Below, piece by piece: positions 51,501 to 59,210 of a stretch of 64,000 nucleotides of DNA. Every line of letters begins with the position of its first letter. Within the stretch, counting starts at the first letter, position 1. Source of the stretch: Microbacterium limosum (lineage in GTDB: Bacteria; Actinomycetota; Actinomycetes; Actinomycetales; Microbacteriaceae); assembly GCF_036324365.1 (NCBI RefSeq), contig NZ_CP137080.1, positions 1,178,001 through 1,242,000 of the forward strand, written 5' to 3'. The position numbers and the translations under genes are program-made. The notes beneath the pieces were generated by a model. It saw nothing but the letters and a program-made list of their open reading frames with translations, was not told where the DNA came from and did not search any database.

Positions 51501-51796
51501 AGGTGAAATACCTGCTCGACCTGATCCGCGCCGGGTGCCGCAACCGGGACGAGCCCGCCTGGGAGGTCTGCCGAGTCTTTAACGCGGCGACCCGCGACGG
51601 CGCCGAGATGCGCAAGTACAGCGACCTGCTCACCGCAGCGATCCGCTCCATGATCGACGTGACCGAGGAACGCGACATCGACAGCCTGTTCAGCCCCGGC
51701 CACACCACCGCCCTCGTGCAGACCATCGCCGGTCTCGACGACTTCGAGCTGATCGCTTTCCTCGCCATCGTCGAGGAGGAGGCGCTCAGTGGTTGA
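48524..51796 (+). CDS. SNF2-family helicase (type III R-M-associated, PLD-like N-terminus)
   Basis: A 1,090-residue protein. The first 130 residues (SRLRIAASTFSIFAFEALKKEL...) resemble a phospholipase D-like fold, but I do not see the full HxK motif, so it may be inactive. The helicase core has Walker A DSVGLGKTFTA (about 268-278), DESH (IDESHNF, about 361), SATPVNNRFND and the C-lobe motif QRFGRIDRIGS (about 822). SNF2/RapA-type enzymes move along or remodel DNA. It starts at GTG 48524 right after the regulator stop and overlaps the DUF4391 gene by eight bases. Likely a DNA-translocating partner of the R-M core (inference). Confidence 0.85.
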   Translation: MRIIDNVNELLGDDLKAEIRPGSRLRIAASTFSIFAFEALKKELSQIKELEFIFTAPAFNAAKATDKPTPERRQFEVRHGTESTLYGSEFEIRLRNKLTQRAIARECAEWVRQKVTFRSNRTGAPMQPLAAVGDAAAYFPIQGFTTADLGYERGPATSNYVPKFEGANETRQFVQLFDQIWHNPEQLDDVTQTVYDHIASVYAESSPQRVYFLILYNLFSEFLDDINEDVLPNDLTGYQDTAVWNALYNFQKDAATGVINKLETYNGCILADSVGLGKTFTALAVIKYYELRNKSVLVLAPKKLAENWTNYNANLTSNIFAKDRFNYDVLAHTDLSRESGESLGVPLDRVNWGNYDLVVIDESHNFRNADFTSEKETRYQRLMRKVVREGVKTKVLMLSATPVNNRFNDLRNQLALAYEGDSAQLAAKLNISTTVEEVFRQAQRAFNEWSDLPTEERTPDAILSRLDFDFFELLDSVTIARSRKHIHAFYDTADIGAFPERLPPQSVHAPLTDLPDAPTFNEIFDQLQSLKLAVYAPLAYVFPSRVEKYELLYGNVGGGRNLAGGAVANLGAASREKGIQKLMTVNLLKRLESSVEAFRLTLQRLEGTVAEALEAIDDHASAVTDVASSLTDLDADDDDFDFPTSGTVGKKVQIDLADMDVESWNRDLSHDGLVISRLLASIEAITPEHDLKLHQLKRLIEAKFAEPINPGNRKVLIFSAFADTAGYLYRELSPVLKQHGYDSALVTGQGNPSTTLGKGYGFQQTLTLFSPRSKQRHLVLPREAAELDVLIGTDCISEGQNLQDCDYLVNYDIHWNPVRIIQRFGRIDRIGSTNERIQLVSFWPDISLDEYINLKERVENRMVIADLAATADDNVLTQEASDTAFRKEQLRKLQEEVIELEDVRTGISITDLGLNDFRMDLLGYIKEYGDLANTPKGLHAVVPAQPDKGLKPGALFALRNINADEMLHRGNRLHPHYLVYLDDEGKVIADHTEVKYLLDLIRAGCRNRDEPAWEVCRVFNAATRDGAEMRKYSDLLTAAIRSMIDVTEERDIDSLFSPGHTTALVQTIAGLDDFELIAFLAIVEEEALSG

Positions 51797-52460
51797 ACAT
51801 GTCGAAACCAGACCCGTGCTGTACCGGTGGCCGCCCGCCGCACAGTTCGGCCGCGTGGTGCCGAAGACGAAGTTCTACGAGCACGGCAACGTGCGCACCG
51901 CGCTGCGCGAGAAGTTCGTCGAGGATGTCCAGCGCATCACCTGGGCCTACAAGCTCGCGGAGTCCACTATCCGGCTGAAGGGCACGGAGGCAGTTCCGGA
52001 GATCCAGGTGTTCGCCGTCGAAACCAAAGGCGGCGAGGTCCCCGACGACGTGCTCGCCGCGATCGACAAGTCCGTGCACTTCCCGATCCTCTTCGAGATC
52101 AGCAAGGGCGAGGAGGTGCGCACGGTCGCCGCGCAGAAGACGCTCGGCGGCAGCACCCCGAAGCTCGGCACCTACTTCAGGACGGACTGGCTTCCCGCCG
52201 CCGCTGACCGCCAGCCGCTCCCGGCAGCCATCGACCTTCCTGCACTCTATGAGTCGCTGCTCACGTCGCTGCTCCCCGTGGCGACACGCCGAGGGGAGTC
52301 CGTGTCGGATGCCACCGGGAGAATGGACAGAGCCCGGACGCTCGAACGCGAGATTGCCGCACTGGAGCGGAAGCTCCGCAACGAGCCCCAGCTTAACCGC
52401 AAGGTCGAGCTACGCAAAGCACTGAAGGAACGCCAGGCCGCACTCGCAGGACTGGTGTGA
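51789..52460 (+). CDS. DUF4391 domain protein
   Basis: A 223-residue protein with PKTKFYEHGNVRTALREKFVEDVQRITWAYKL in two conserved blocks at the N-terminus, the core IQVFAVETKG...IDKSVHFPILFEI, and a C-terminal Glu/Lys/Arg coiled coil (about residues 185-220). DUF4391 proteins are regularly encoded between a SNF2 helicase and type III Mod/Res genes; their function is unknown. GTG 51789 lies within the helicase gene's end; Mod starts nine bases after the stop. Confidence 0.85.
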   Translation: MVEHVETRPVLYRWPPAAQFGRVVPKTKFYEHGNVRTALREKFVEDVQRITWAYKLAESTIRLKGTEAVPEIQVFAVETKGGEVPDDVLAAIDKSVHFPILFEISKGEEVRTVAAQKTLGGSTPKLGTYFRTDWLPAAADRQPLPAAIDLPALYESLLTSLLPVATRRGESVSDATGRMDRARTLEREIAALERKLRNEPQLNRKVELRKALKERQAALAGLV

Positions 52461-52469
52461 GAGGGAGAG

Positions 52470-54560
52470 ATGACGAAGCCGGACAAGCTGGAGCTGCAGT
52501 CAGCCGACGTGACGCGCAAGAACATCGAGGCGCTGGCGGCGCTGTTCCCACACATCGTCACCGAGGGCCTGGACGACTACGGCAACCTCGTTCACCAGGT
52601 CAACTTCGAGGCGCTTCGGCAGGAGCTGAGTGATTACGTCGTCGAGGGCAAGGAGGTCTACCAGATCGACTGGCCGGGCAAGCTTGCCGCCGAGTTCGCC
52701 TCGAACGCTCCCATCGAGAAGACGTTGCGCCCGAACCTCGCGGACTCCGTCGACTTCGACACCACGAAGAATCTCTTCATCGAGGGTGACAACCTCGAAG
52801 CGCTGAAGCTGCTCCAGGAGTCGTATCTTGGCAAGGTTCGCCTCATTTATATTGATCCGCCGTACAACACCGGAGGCGACCTCGTCTACCGTGACGACTT
52901 CTCCTCGTCGACGCAGGAGTTCCTCTGGAAGTCGAGGCAGGTCAACGAGGTCGGCGAGAAGCTCGTGTCGAACACGGAAGCGAACGGTCGCTTCCATTCG
53001 GACTGGCTGAGCATGATCTACCCGCGGCTGCGGCTGGCGAAGCGTTTCCTTGCCTCGGACGGCGTGATCCTGGTCAGCATCGACGATGCCGAGCAGGCAT
53101 CGCTCCGTCGCCTGATGGACGAGGTCTTCGGGGAGCAGAACTTCATCGCACAGCTTGTGTGGGAGAAGGGGCGCAAGAACGACGCGAAGTTCTTCTCCGT
53201 TGGACATGAGTACCTCGTGGTGTATGCGAAGTCGAAGTCCTCCTTGCGCGAGCAGAACACGTCGTGGCGCGAGGAGAAGCCGGGAGCGCGCGAGGTCTGG
53301 GACGAGTATCTGCTTCTCCGCGAGGCGCACGGCGCAGATGACGGGGCCGTCGAGCAGGCGTTGACGGAGTGGTACAAAGGACTCCCGAAGAGCCATCCGG
53401 CAAAGAAGCTCGCCCGAACAAGGCATATCGACGCGAACGGACCGTGGCGTGATGACAACATCTCGTGGCCCGGAGGCGGTGGGCCGCGTTACGACGTGAT
53501 CCACCCGGTCACAGGGCAACCGTGCGCCGTACCGGAAGCGGGTTGGCGCTATGGCGAGGACGAGATGAAGCGTCGCATCGCGCTGGGGCTCATCGTGTTC
53601 CGTGACGACCACACTCAGCCGCCCTTCCGAAAGTCGCACCTACGTCCGATCGCGGGCGAGGTGGACGACGTTGACGATGAGGGCGGCGAGGACACCGGGC
53701 TCGCCGTTCAAGTTCGCGGAAGCTACTTCTACAAGCAGTCCCAGGTTTCCGTTCGGCACCTTCGCAATCTCATGGGTGCGCAGGTCTTCAACAACCCTAA
53801 AGACCACGAAGTGCTGTCTCGCCTCTTCGAATACGTCCTTGGCGGCAAGGGCGGTGTCGTCATGGACTTCTTCGCAGGTTCGGCCACCACGGCCGAGGCC
53901 GTTTTCGATCTCTGTGCCCGCACCGGGCTCAACTGCCCGGTGATCCTCGTGCAGCTCCCGGAGCTGCTGGAGGACAACCTCAAGTCGGCGACCGGTTCGG
54001 CGAAGACAACGATCCAGAACGCGATCAAGCTCCTTCAGGAGCTCGACAAGCCGCTCAACATCGCCGAGCTGACCAAGATCCGCATCCAGAGGGCCGGTGC
54101 GCAGGTCCTGGCGGATCGCAAGCCCTCGGAATGGAACGGCGACATCGGGTTCCGCGCGTTCACCATCGACACGAGCAACTTCACGGACATCACCACCACC
54201 CCCGACGCCGCTGACCAGGAGACTCTGCTCGACCTCGTCGAGAGCGTCAAGACCGACCGCAGCGGTCTGGACGTCCTGTTCGAGGTGATGATCGCATGGG
54301 GGCTCAACCTCGCCGCGCCGATCAACATCGAGACCCTCGAGGGGCGCGAGGTCTACTCCGTCGAGGATGGCGCCCTGCTTGCCTGCTTCGATGACCGGCT
54401 CGATGAGGCGCTGATCCGGGCGCTCGCGCTGCGCGCCGCAGCGGACACCACGCAGAAGGTTGTCTTCAAGGACACCGGATTCGCCTCGGACGACGCGGCG
54501 ATCAACGCGCACCAGGTGTTCGAGCAGCTCTCGCCTGACACGACGGTCAAGGTGATCTGA
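52470..54560 (+). CDS. Type III restriction-modification DNA adenine methyltransferase (Mod)
   Basis: N6-adenine methyltransferase of the beta class with recognition function for the type III complex. In 696 residues the catalytic DPPYNTG motif is at 129-135 and precedes the SAM-binding DFFAGSATT (466-474), the beta order. SDWLSMIYPRLRLAK and VSIDDAEQASLR are further type III Mod signatures. The recognition domain lies between the motifs, so the site cannot be predicted. The start ATG 52470 follows GAGAGGGAGAG. Res starts four bases after its stop. Confidence 0.95.
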   Translation: MTKPDKLELQSADVTRKNIEALAALFPHIVTEGLDDYGNLVHQVNFEALRQELSDYVVEGKEVYQIDWPGKLAAEFASNAPIEKTLRPNLADSVDFDTTKNLFIEGDNLEALKLLQESYLGKVRLIYIDPPYNTGGDLVYRDDFSSSTQEFLWKSRQVNEVGEKLVSNTEANGRFHSDWLSMIYPRLRLAKRFLASDGVILVSIDDAEQASLRRLMDEVFGEQNFIAQLVWEKGRKNDAKFFSVGHEYLVVYAKSKSSLREQNTSWREEKPGAREVWDEYLLLREAHGADDGAVEQALTEWYKGLPKSHPAKKLARTRHIDANGPWRDDNISWPGGGGPRYDVIHPVTGQPCAVPEAGWRYGEDEMKRRIALGLIVFRDDHTQPPFRKSHLRPIAGEVDDVDDEGGEDTGLAVQVRGSYFYKQSQVSVRHLRNLMGAQVFNNPKDHEVLSRLFEYVLGGKGGVVMDFFAGSATTAEAVFDLCARTGLNCPVILVQLPELLEDNLKSATGSAKTTIQNAIKLLQELDKPLNIAELTKIRIQRAGAQVLADRKPSEWNGDIGFRAFTIDTSNFTDITTTPDAADQETLLDLVESVKTDRSGLDVLFEVMIAWGLNLAAPINIETLEGREVYSVEDGALLACFDDRLDEALIRALALRAAADTTQKVVFKDTGFASDDAAINAHQVFEQLSPDTTVKVI

Positions 54561-54564
54561 ACAG

Positions 54565-57500
54565 ATGAAACTGCACTTCAAGGTTCAGGAGTATCAGACC
54601 GCCGCCGTGCACGCCGTCGTGGACTGCTTCCGTGCCGTGCACCGACAGCCGTTCGCCGACAACATCACCTACAAGATCGACCCTGGTCGCACGACCGGCC
54701 GACGCGGCCTGCCCGAACTGGATCACCGCGTCGACGAGGCCGCCGCCGGGACGGGCTACGGCAACAGTGCCCTGCTCCTGAACCCGGCGCAGCTTCTCGA
54801 CAACATCCACGCGGTGCAGCGTCGCACGAGCGGGCTCCCGCTCTCAGGCGAGCTGATTGCGAGCCCGGCGGCTGGACTGAACCTCGATATCGAGATGGAG
54901 ACCGGCACAGGCAAGACCTACGTCTATATCAAGACGATCATGGAGCTTCACCGGCAGTTTGGCTGGTCGAAATTCGTCGTCGTCGTCCCGAGCGTTGCGA
55001 TTCGTGAGGGCGTGAAGAAGTCCTTCGAGATCACCGCCGACCATTTCCTCGCCGAGTACAAGACGCAGGCCAGGGCCTTCGTCTACGACTCCGAGCATCT
55101 CGAAGACGTTGAGACCTTCTCGTCCGACACCGGCATCCAGGTCATGATCATCAACGCGCAGAACTTCAACCGGGACGCGAAGAAGGCCGACCAGGATTCT
55201 GCCGAGAGCGGCAAGTCGTCGGGCCTGAAGATGTTCAAGGCACTCGACGGATTCAAGTCCCGTCGCCCCATCGACGTGATCGCCGCCAACCGGCCGATCC
55301 TCATCATCGACGAGCCGCAGCGTCTTGGCAGTAACCCGTCGAAGCCCAGCGAGACGCTGAAGGCGCTCGGACGGTTCAACGCACTCTTCGCGCTCCGGTA
55401 CTCCGCGACCCACGCCATCGAGCACAACAAGGTCCACAGGCTCGATGCCCTTGATGCCTACAACAAGAAGCTCGTCAAGAAGATTGCCGCACGCGGTATC
55501 AGCGTGAAGGGGCTCGCGGGGAGCAGCGCGTACTTGTACGTCGATGGTCTGGAACTCGGAAAGGGGGCCGACTTCCCGAAGGCTCGTATCGAGATTCAGC
55601 ACCAGCCGAAGAACGGGCCCATAACGGCGAAGACATTCAGGGTAAAGCAGGGCGACCGGCTCCACGACATCTCGGGCGGCATCGAAGCGTACAAGGGGCT
55701 CGTCATCGACGTTGTCGACGCGATCGCCAACACCGTCAGCCTCCTGGACGGGCAGGTGCTCCAGGGCGGTCAGGTCACCAACGATGTCACCGACGAACAG
55801 AAGCGACGGCTACAGATCCGCGAGGTCATCCGCGCCCACCTCGACAAGGAGCGACAGCTCTTCGGTCACGGCATCAAGGTGCTCTCGCTCTTCTTCATTG
55901 ACGAGGTGCTGAAATACCGCGACTATGACCAGCCCGACCGGCTGGGGGAGTACGCCCGCGTCTTCGAGCAGGAGTACGAAGCCCTCAAGGCCGAGCGGCT
56001 CAGCGAACTCGACCTTGACGAATCAGGAGCGGCATACCGCACGTTCCTGGAACGCGATGCGGTACGCGACATCCACAACGGCTACTTCTCCGTTGACAAG
56101 AAGACCGGGCGCTGGGTCGACAGCGATGCCTCTGACGCATCCGATGAGAAGGGCAAAGGGCTGTCGAAGGATGCCGAGGCATACGACGCCATCCTTCGGG
56201 ACAAGGAGAAGCTCCTCGACCGCGACTACCCGCTCCGCTTCATCTTCAGCCACTCCGCTCTCCGGGAGGGCTGGGACAACCCGAACGTGTTCACGCTCGG
56301 ATTCCTCAAGAAGGCCACCGCGGGCGACTCCCGCCGCCAAGAAGTCGGGCGCGGTCTCCGTCTAGCCGTCGACCACAATGGCGACCGAACCGACAACCCG
56401 GTGACCGTCCACGACATCAACGTTCTGACTGTCGTGACCGAGGAGTCCTACGTCGACTTCGTTGCAGGGTTCCAGAAGGAGACGCTGGGCCTCCTCAGCG
56501 CGCGGCCGCGGAAGGCGACGCCCGAGTTCTTCGTCGGGGCGGTCCTGCGCGACGCCATCGCTGGCACCGAGCACAAGATCACGCTCGATGAAGCGAAGCA
56601 GCTCCAGCACTGGCTCATCAAGCACGACTTCGTCGACCACGACCAGCACCTCACCGACCTGTGGCTCGGCCGCGCCGACCTCCCCGAGATCCCCGCGATG
56701 CCGCCCGCGCTCCAGCCGTACTTTTACCAGGTCGCAGAGCTGATCGACTCGCTGCATGTCCGCGCCCCAAAGATCGACGACGGACGCAAGGCGAAGGTCG
56801 TGCCGATGAACAAGGCCAACTTCAACAAGAAGGAGTTCCAGGAGCTCTGGGCGCGAATCAACCACCGCGTTGTGTACCAGGTCGCGTTCGACTCTCAGGA
56901 ACTCATCGACAACTGCACCCGAGTCCTCGACACGTCGCTCGAAGTAGCCCGACTCCAGTACGTCGTGACCGAAGGGGTTCAGCGTGATGTCATCGAGGCG
57001 GAGCACCTGGAGGCCGGAGAGAGCTTCAAGATGACCCGCACGAAGTCGTCGGAGTCGACACTCAGCGCAAGCTCCACGGTGTCCTACGACCTGATCGGCG
57101 AGATCGCTGAAAAGACGAAGCTCACCCGTCGCACCGTGGCGACCATCCTCCGCGGGGTCAGGCCCTATACGTTCGAGAAGTTCAGGCAAAACCCTGAGCA
57201 GTTCATCACCGAAGCGGCCCGCCTCATCCGCGAACAAGCCGCGGCAACGATGGTCGAGCACATCGAATACGACATTCTCGATGACCGCTACGACGCATCC
57301 ATCTTCACCGAGAACCAGACTGCTCAGGATCTGTCGAAGGCCGTGCATACGCCCAACAAGAACGTCTATGAGTACGTCCTCGACGATTCGCAGGTCGAGC
57401 GCGACTTCGGCGCAGCTCTCGACATCAGTCAAGAGGTGTCTGTCTTCACGAAGCTCCCACGCGGCTTCAAGATCCCGACCCCGCTCGATGACTACAACCC

Positions 57501-57723
57501 CGACTGGGCGATTGCCTTCCAGGAGGGCGCCGTCAAGCACGTCTATTTCGTCGCCGAGACCAAGTTCTCCCTCTCATCGTTGGAGCTGCGCGGCGCGGAG
57601 AAGGCGAAGATCGACTGCGCCAACAAGCTCTTCGAGAGGCTCGACCAGGTGGCCGGCACGCCGGGCATCAGGTACCACGGTGTGACCAGTTACGACCATC
57701 TGCTGCAACTCGTAGGGGCGTAG
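54565..57723 (+). CDS. Type III restriction enzyme, helicase/endonuclease subunit (Res)
   Basis: A 1,052-residue DEAD-type ATPase with nuclease tail. Walker A is ETGTGKT (112-118), motif II is DEPQ (249-252, in place of the common DEPH), and the helicase C-lobe has LREGWDNPNVF and RRQEVGRGLRLAV. The C-terminal PD-(D/E)XK site is NPDWAIAF (D980) and VAETK (E998, K1000). All catalytic parts look intact, so the enzyme should cut DNA with Mod. Stop and next start are five bases apart. Confidence 0.95.
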   Translation: MKLHFKVQEYQTAAVHAVVDCFRAVHRQPFADNITYKIDPGRTTGRRGLPELDHRVDEAAAGTGYGNSALLLNPAQLLDNIHAVQRRTSGLPLSGELIASPAAGLNLDIEMETGTGKTYVYIKTIMELHRQFGWSKFVVVVPSVAIREGVKKSFEITADHFLAEYKTQARAFVYDSEHLEDVETFSSDTGIQVMIINAQNFNRDAKKADQDSAESGKSSGLKMFKALDGFKSRRPIDVIAANRPILIIDEPQRLGSNPSKPSETLKALGRFNALFALRYSATHAIEHNKVHRLDALDAYNKKLVKKIAARGISVKGLAGSSAYLYVDGLELGKGADFPKARIEIQHQPKNGPITAKTFRVKQGDRLHDISGGIEAYKGLVIDVVDAIANTVSLLDGQVLQGGQVTNDVTDEQKRRLQIREVIRAHLDKERQLFGHGIKVLSLFFIDEVLKYRDYDQPDRLGEYARVFEQEYEALKAERLSELDLDESGAAYRTFLERDAVRDIHNGYFSVDKKTGRWVDSDASDASDEKGKGLSKDAEAYDAILRDKEKLLDRDYPLRFIFSHSALREGWDNPNVFTLGFLKKATAGDSRRQEVGRGLRLAVDHNGDRTDNPVTVHDINVLTVVTEESYVDFVAGFQKETLGLLSARPRKATPEFFVGAVLRDAIAGTEHKITLDEAKQLQHWLIKHDFVDHDQHLTDLWLGRADLPEIPAMPPALQPYFYQVAELIDSLHVRAPKIDDGRKAKVVPMNKANFNKKEFQELWARINHRVVYQVAFDSQELIDNCTRVLDTSLEVARLQYVVTEGVQRDVIEAEHLEAGESFKMTRTKSSESTLSASSTVSYDLIGEIAEKTKLTRRTVATILRGVRPYTFEKFRQNPEQFITEAARLIREQAAATMVEHIEYDILDDRYDASIFTENQTAQDLSKAVHTPNKNVYEYVLDDSQVERDFGAALDISQEVSVFTKLPRGFKIPTPLDDYNPDWAIAFQEGAVKHVYFVAETKFSLSSLELRGAEKAKIDCANKLFERLDQVAGTPGIRYHGVTSYDHLLQLVGA

Positions 57724-57728
57724 CCGGG

Positions 57729-59195
57729 ATGGTCATCGAGCTGTACTTCTCGCAGCATTTCGGGGTTTCGCCGAAGGTACTGCAGGACTACGGCGCGTTC
57801 GATGTCAGCCTCGCGTCCGATCTGCCGCTCTTTGTCGACCCTTTCCTGCTCTTCAACAGCAAGAAGCAGGAGTACCGCGATCTCCATGACGGAATGATTC
57901 GGTACCTCCTCTTCCTGCGCGACCGAGCCACTCCCGATCTCGATCTGGGGCTCATCAGGTCCTGGTACATGTTCCAGGAGGTTAAGCAGAACTGGCTCGG
58001 ATTCACCGTCCTCGGCAACTCGGGGACCGGACTCGGCAAGGAGTTCGCCCGCGCGCTCCACAGCTCCCTCGGTTCCATCCTGAAAGGGTTCGGCGAAGAA
58101 TCGATCACCAAGGGCGCCCACCTGGAGAAACTCGCGCTCATCAAGGAGGGTGTCGGACGTGACAACATCAGCGACTTCACCACGAACCTGATCAAGGGTT
58201 ACCTGCTGGAGTACACGCAGGCCTTCGCTCAGAAGCATCTGTCGGCCGATCAACGCGGGACGTTCTCGGTCACCCGCGCTGCTTTCAACTACGAGACCGA
58301 GACGTGGGAGTCGCGCCAGTACGAGCTTCCCGCGCTTCGTGGAGACTACGTCCTGCTCACCCCGGCTGACATGCTCACCAAGGATGACACCTGGATCAGC
58401 CGCTCGGACCTCGTGCGCGAGTTCAGCAGCATCCCCGACGCCATCGAAGATGATGAGCTTCGCGCACAGGTCAACAATTACCTCTTCAAGAAGCTGAGCG
58501 ACAGCCCCACGAAGAAGGAGTACTCGGACCTCGCGGCGGCGGCGATCCTCCAGTTCCCAGAGCTCATCGACTACTACATCCGTCAGAAGGAGAACACCGG
58601 GGAGCAGGCAGTCGGCCTGAGCGCACAACGGCGGCAGGAGGTCTTCGAGATTCTCGTGCAGATGGTGCAGAAGGTCGTCGAAGACATCCGCACCAACACC
58701 TCGCTGTACCTGACGCCGGTCACCAGCTACGACGAGGCGCTGACCCGCGCCAACGGATTCAAGAAGTACGTCGAGAACCAGGACGGCTACCGGCTCCTCA
58801 ACAAGCCCGGCCAGGAACGCCCCCTCGCCACGGAGAAGGAGGTCCAGCTCTTCTTCGGCCTCATCTTCTTCGGCAGCGAGTTCGACGTGAACCGCGAGGT
58901 CAACAACGGGCGCGGTCCCGTGGACTTCAAAGTGAGCAAAGGAGCCGTCGACAAGTCGCTGATCGAGATCAAGCTTGCCAGCAACAGCCAACTGAAGCGG
59001 AACCTCCAGAACCAGGTCGAGGTCTACGAGAAGGCGAACGGCACGCGCAACTCGGTCAAGATGATCGTCTGCTACACGGAGGCGGACGTGGCGAAGGTCG
59101 ATTCCGTCCTGAAGGAGCTGGATCTCGGCGGCGAGAAGTCCATCGTCGTCATCGACGCGCGCGCGGACAACAAGCCCTCGGGCTCGAAGGCATAA
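57729..59195 (+). CDS. Unrecognised protein with C-terminal PD-(D/E)XK nuclease-like domain
   Basis: I do not recognise a named family for this 488-residue protein. The N-terminal 350 residues are helical and mixed (starts MVIELYFSQHFGVSPKVLQDYG). The C-terminal third contains GRGPVDFKVSKG (D399), IEIK (E413, K415) and a following NQVEVYEKA helix, with an upstream EKEVQLFFGLIF helix: the alpha-beta-beta-beta-alpha-beta order of PD-(D/E)XK restriction folds. It is separated from Res by five bases and from the AAA gene by 15, so it is part of the operon. It may be a second DNA-cutting effector or a regulator of Res. Nuclease activity is inferred. Confidence 0.6.
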   Translation: MVIELYFSQHFGVSPKVLQDYGAFDVSLASDLPLFVDPFLLFNSKKQEYRDLHDGMIRYLLFLRDRATPDLDLGLIRSWYMFQEVKQNWLGFTVLGNSGTGLGKEFARALHSSLGSILKGFGEESITKGAHLEKLALIKEGVGRDNISDFTTNLIKGYLLEYTQAFAQKHLSADQRGTFSVTRAAFNYETETWESRQYELPALRGDYVLLTPADMLTKDDTWISRSDLVREFSSIPDAIEDDELRAQVNNYLFKKLSDSPTKKEYSDLAAAAILQFPELIDYYIRQKENTGEQAVGLSAQRRQEVFEILVQMVQKVVEDIRTNTSLYLTPVTSYDEALTRANGFKKYVENQDGYRLLNKPGQERPLATEKEVQLFFGLIFFGSEFDVNREVNNGRGPVDFKVSKGAVDKSLIEIKLASNSQLKRNLQNQVEVYEKANGTRNSVKMIVCYTEADVAKVDSVLKELDLGGEKSIVVIDARADNKPSGSKA

Positions 59196-59210
59196 GGCGG
59201 TTCAGCAGCG

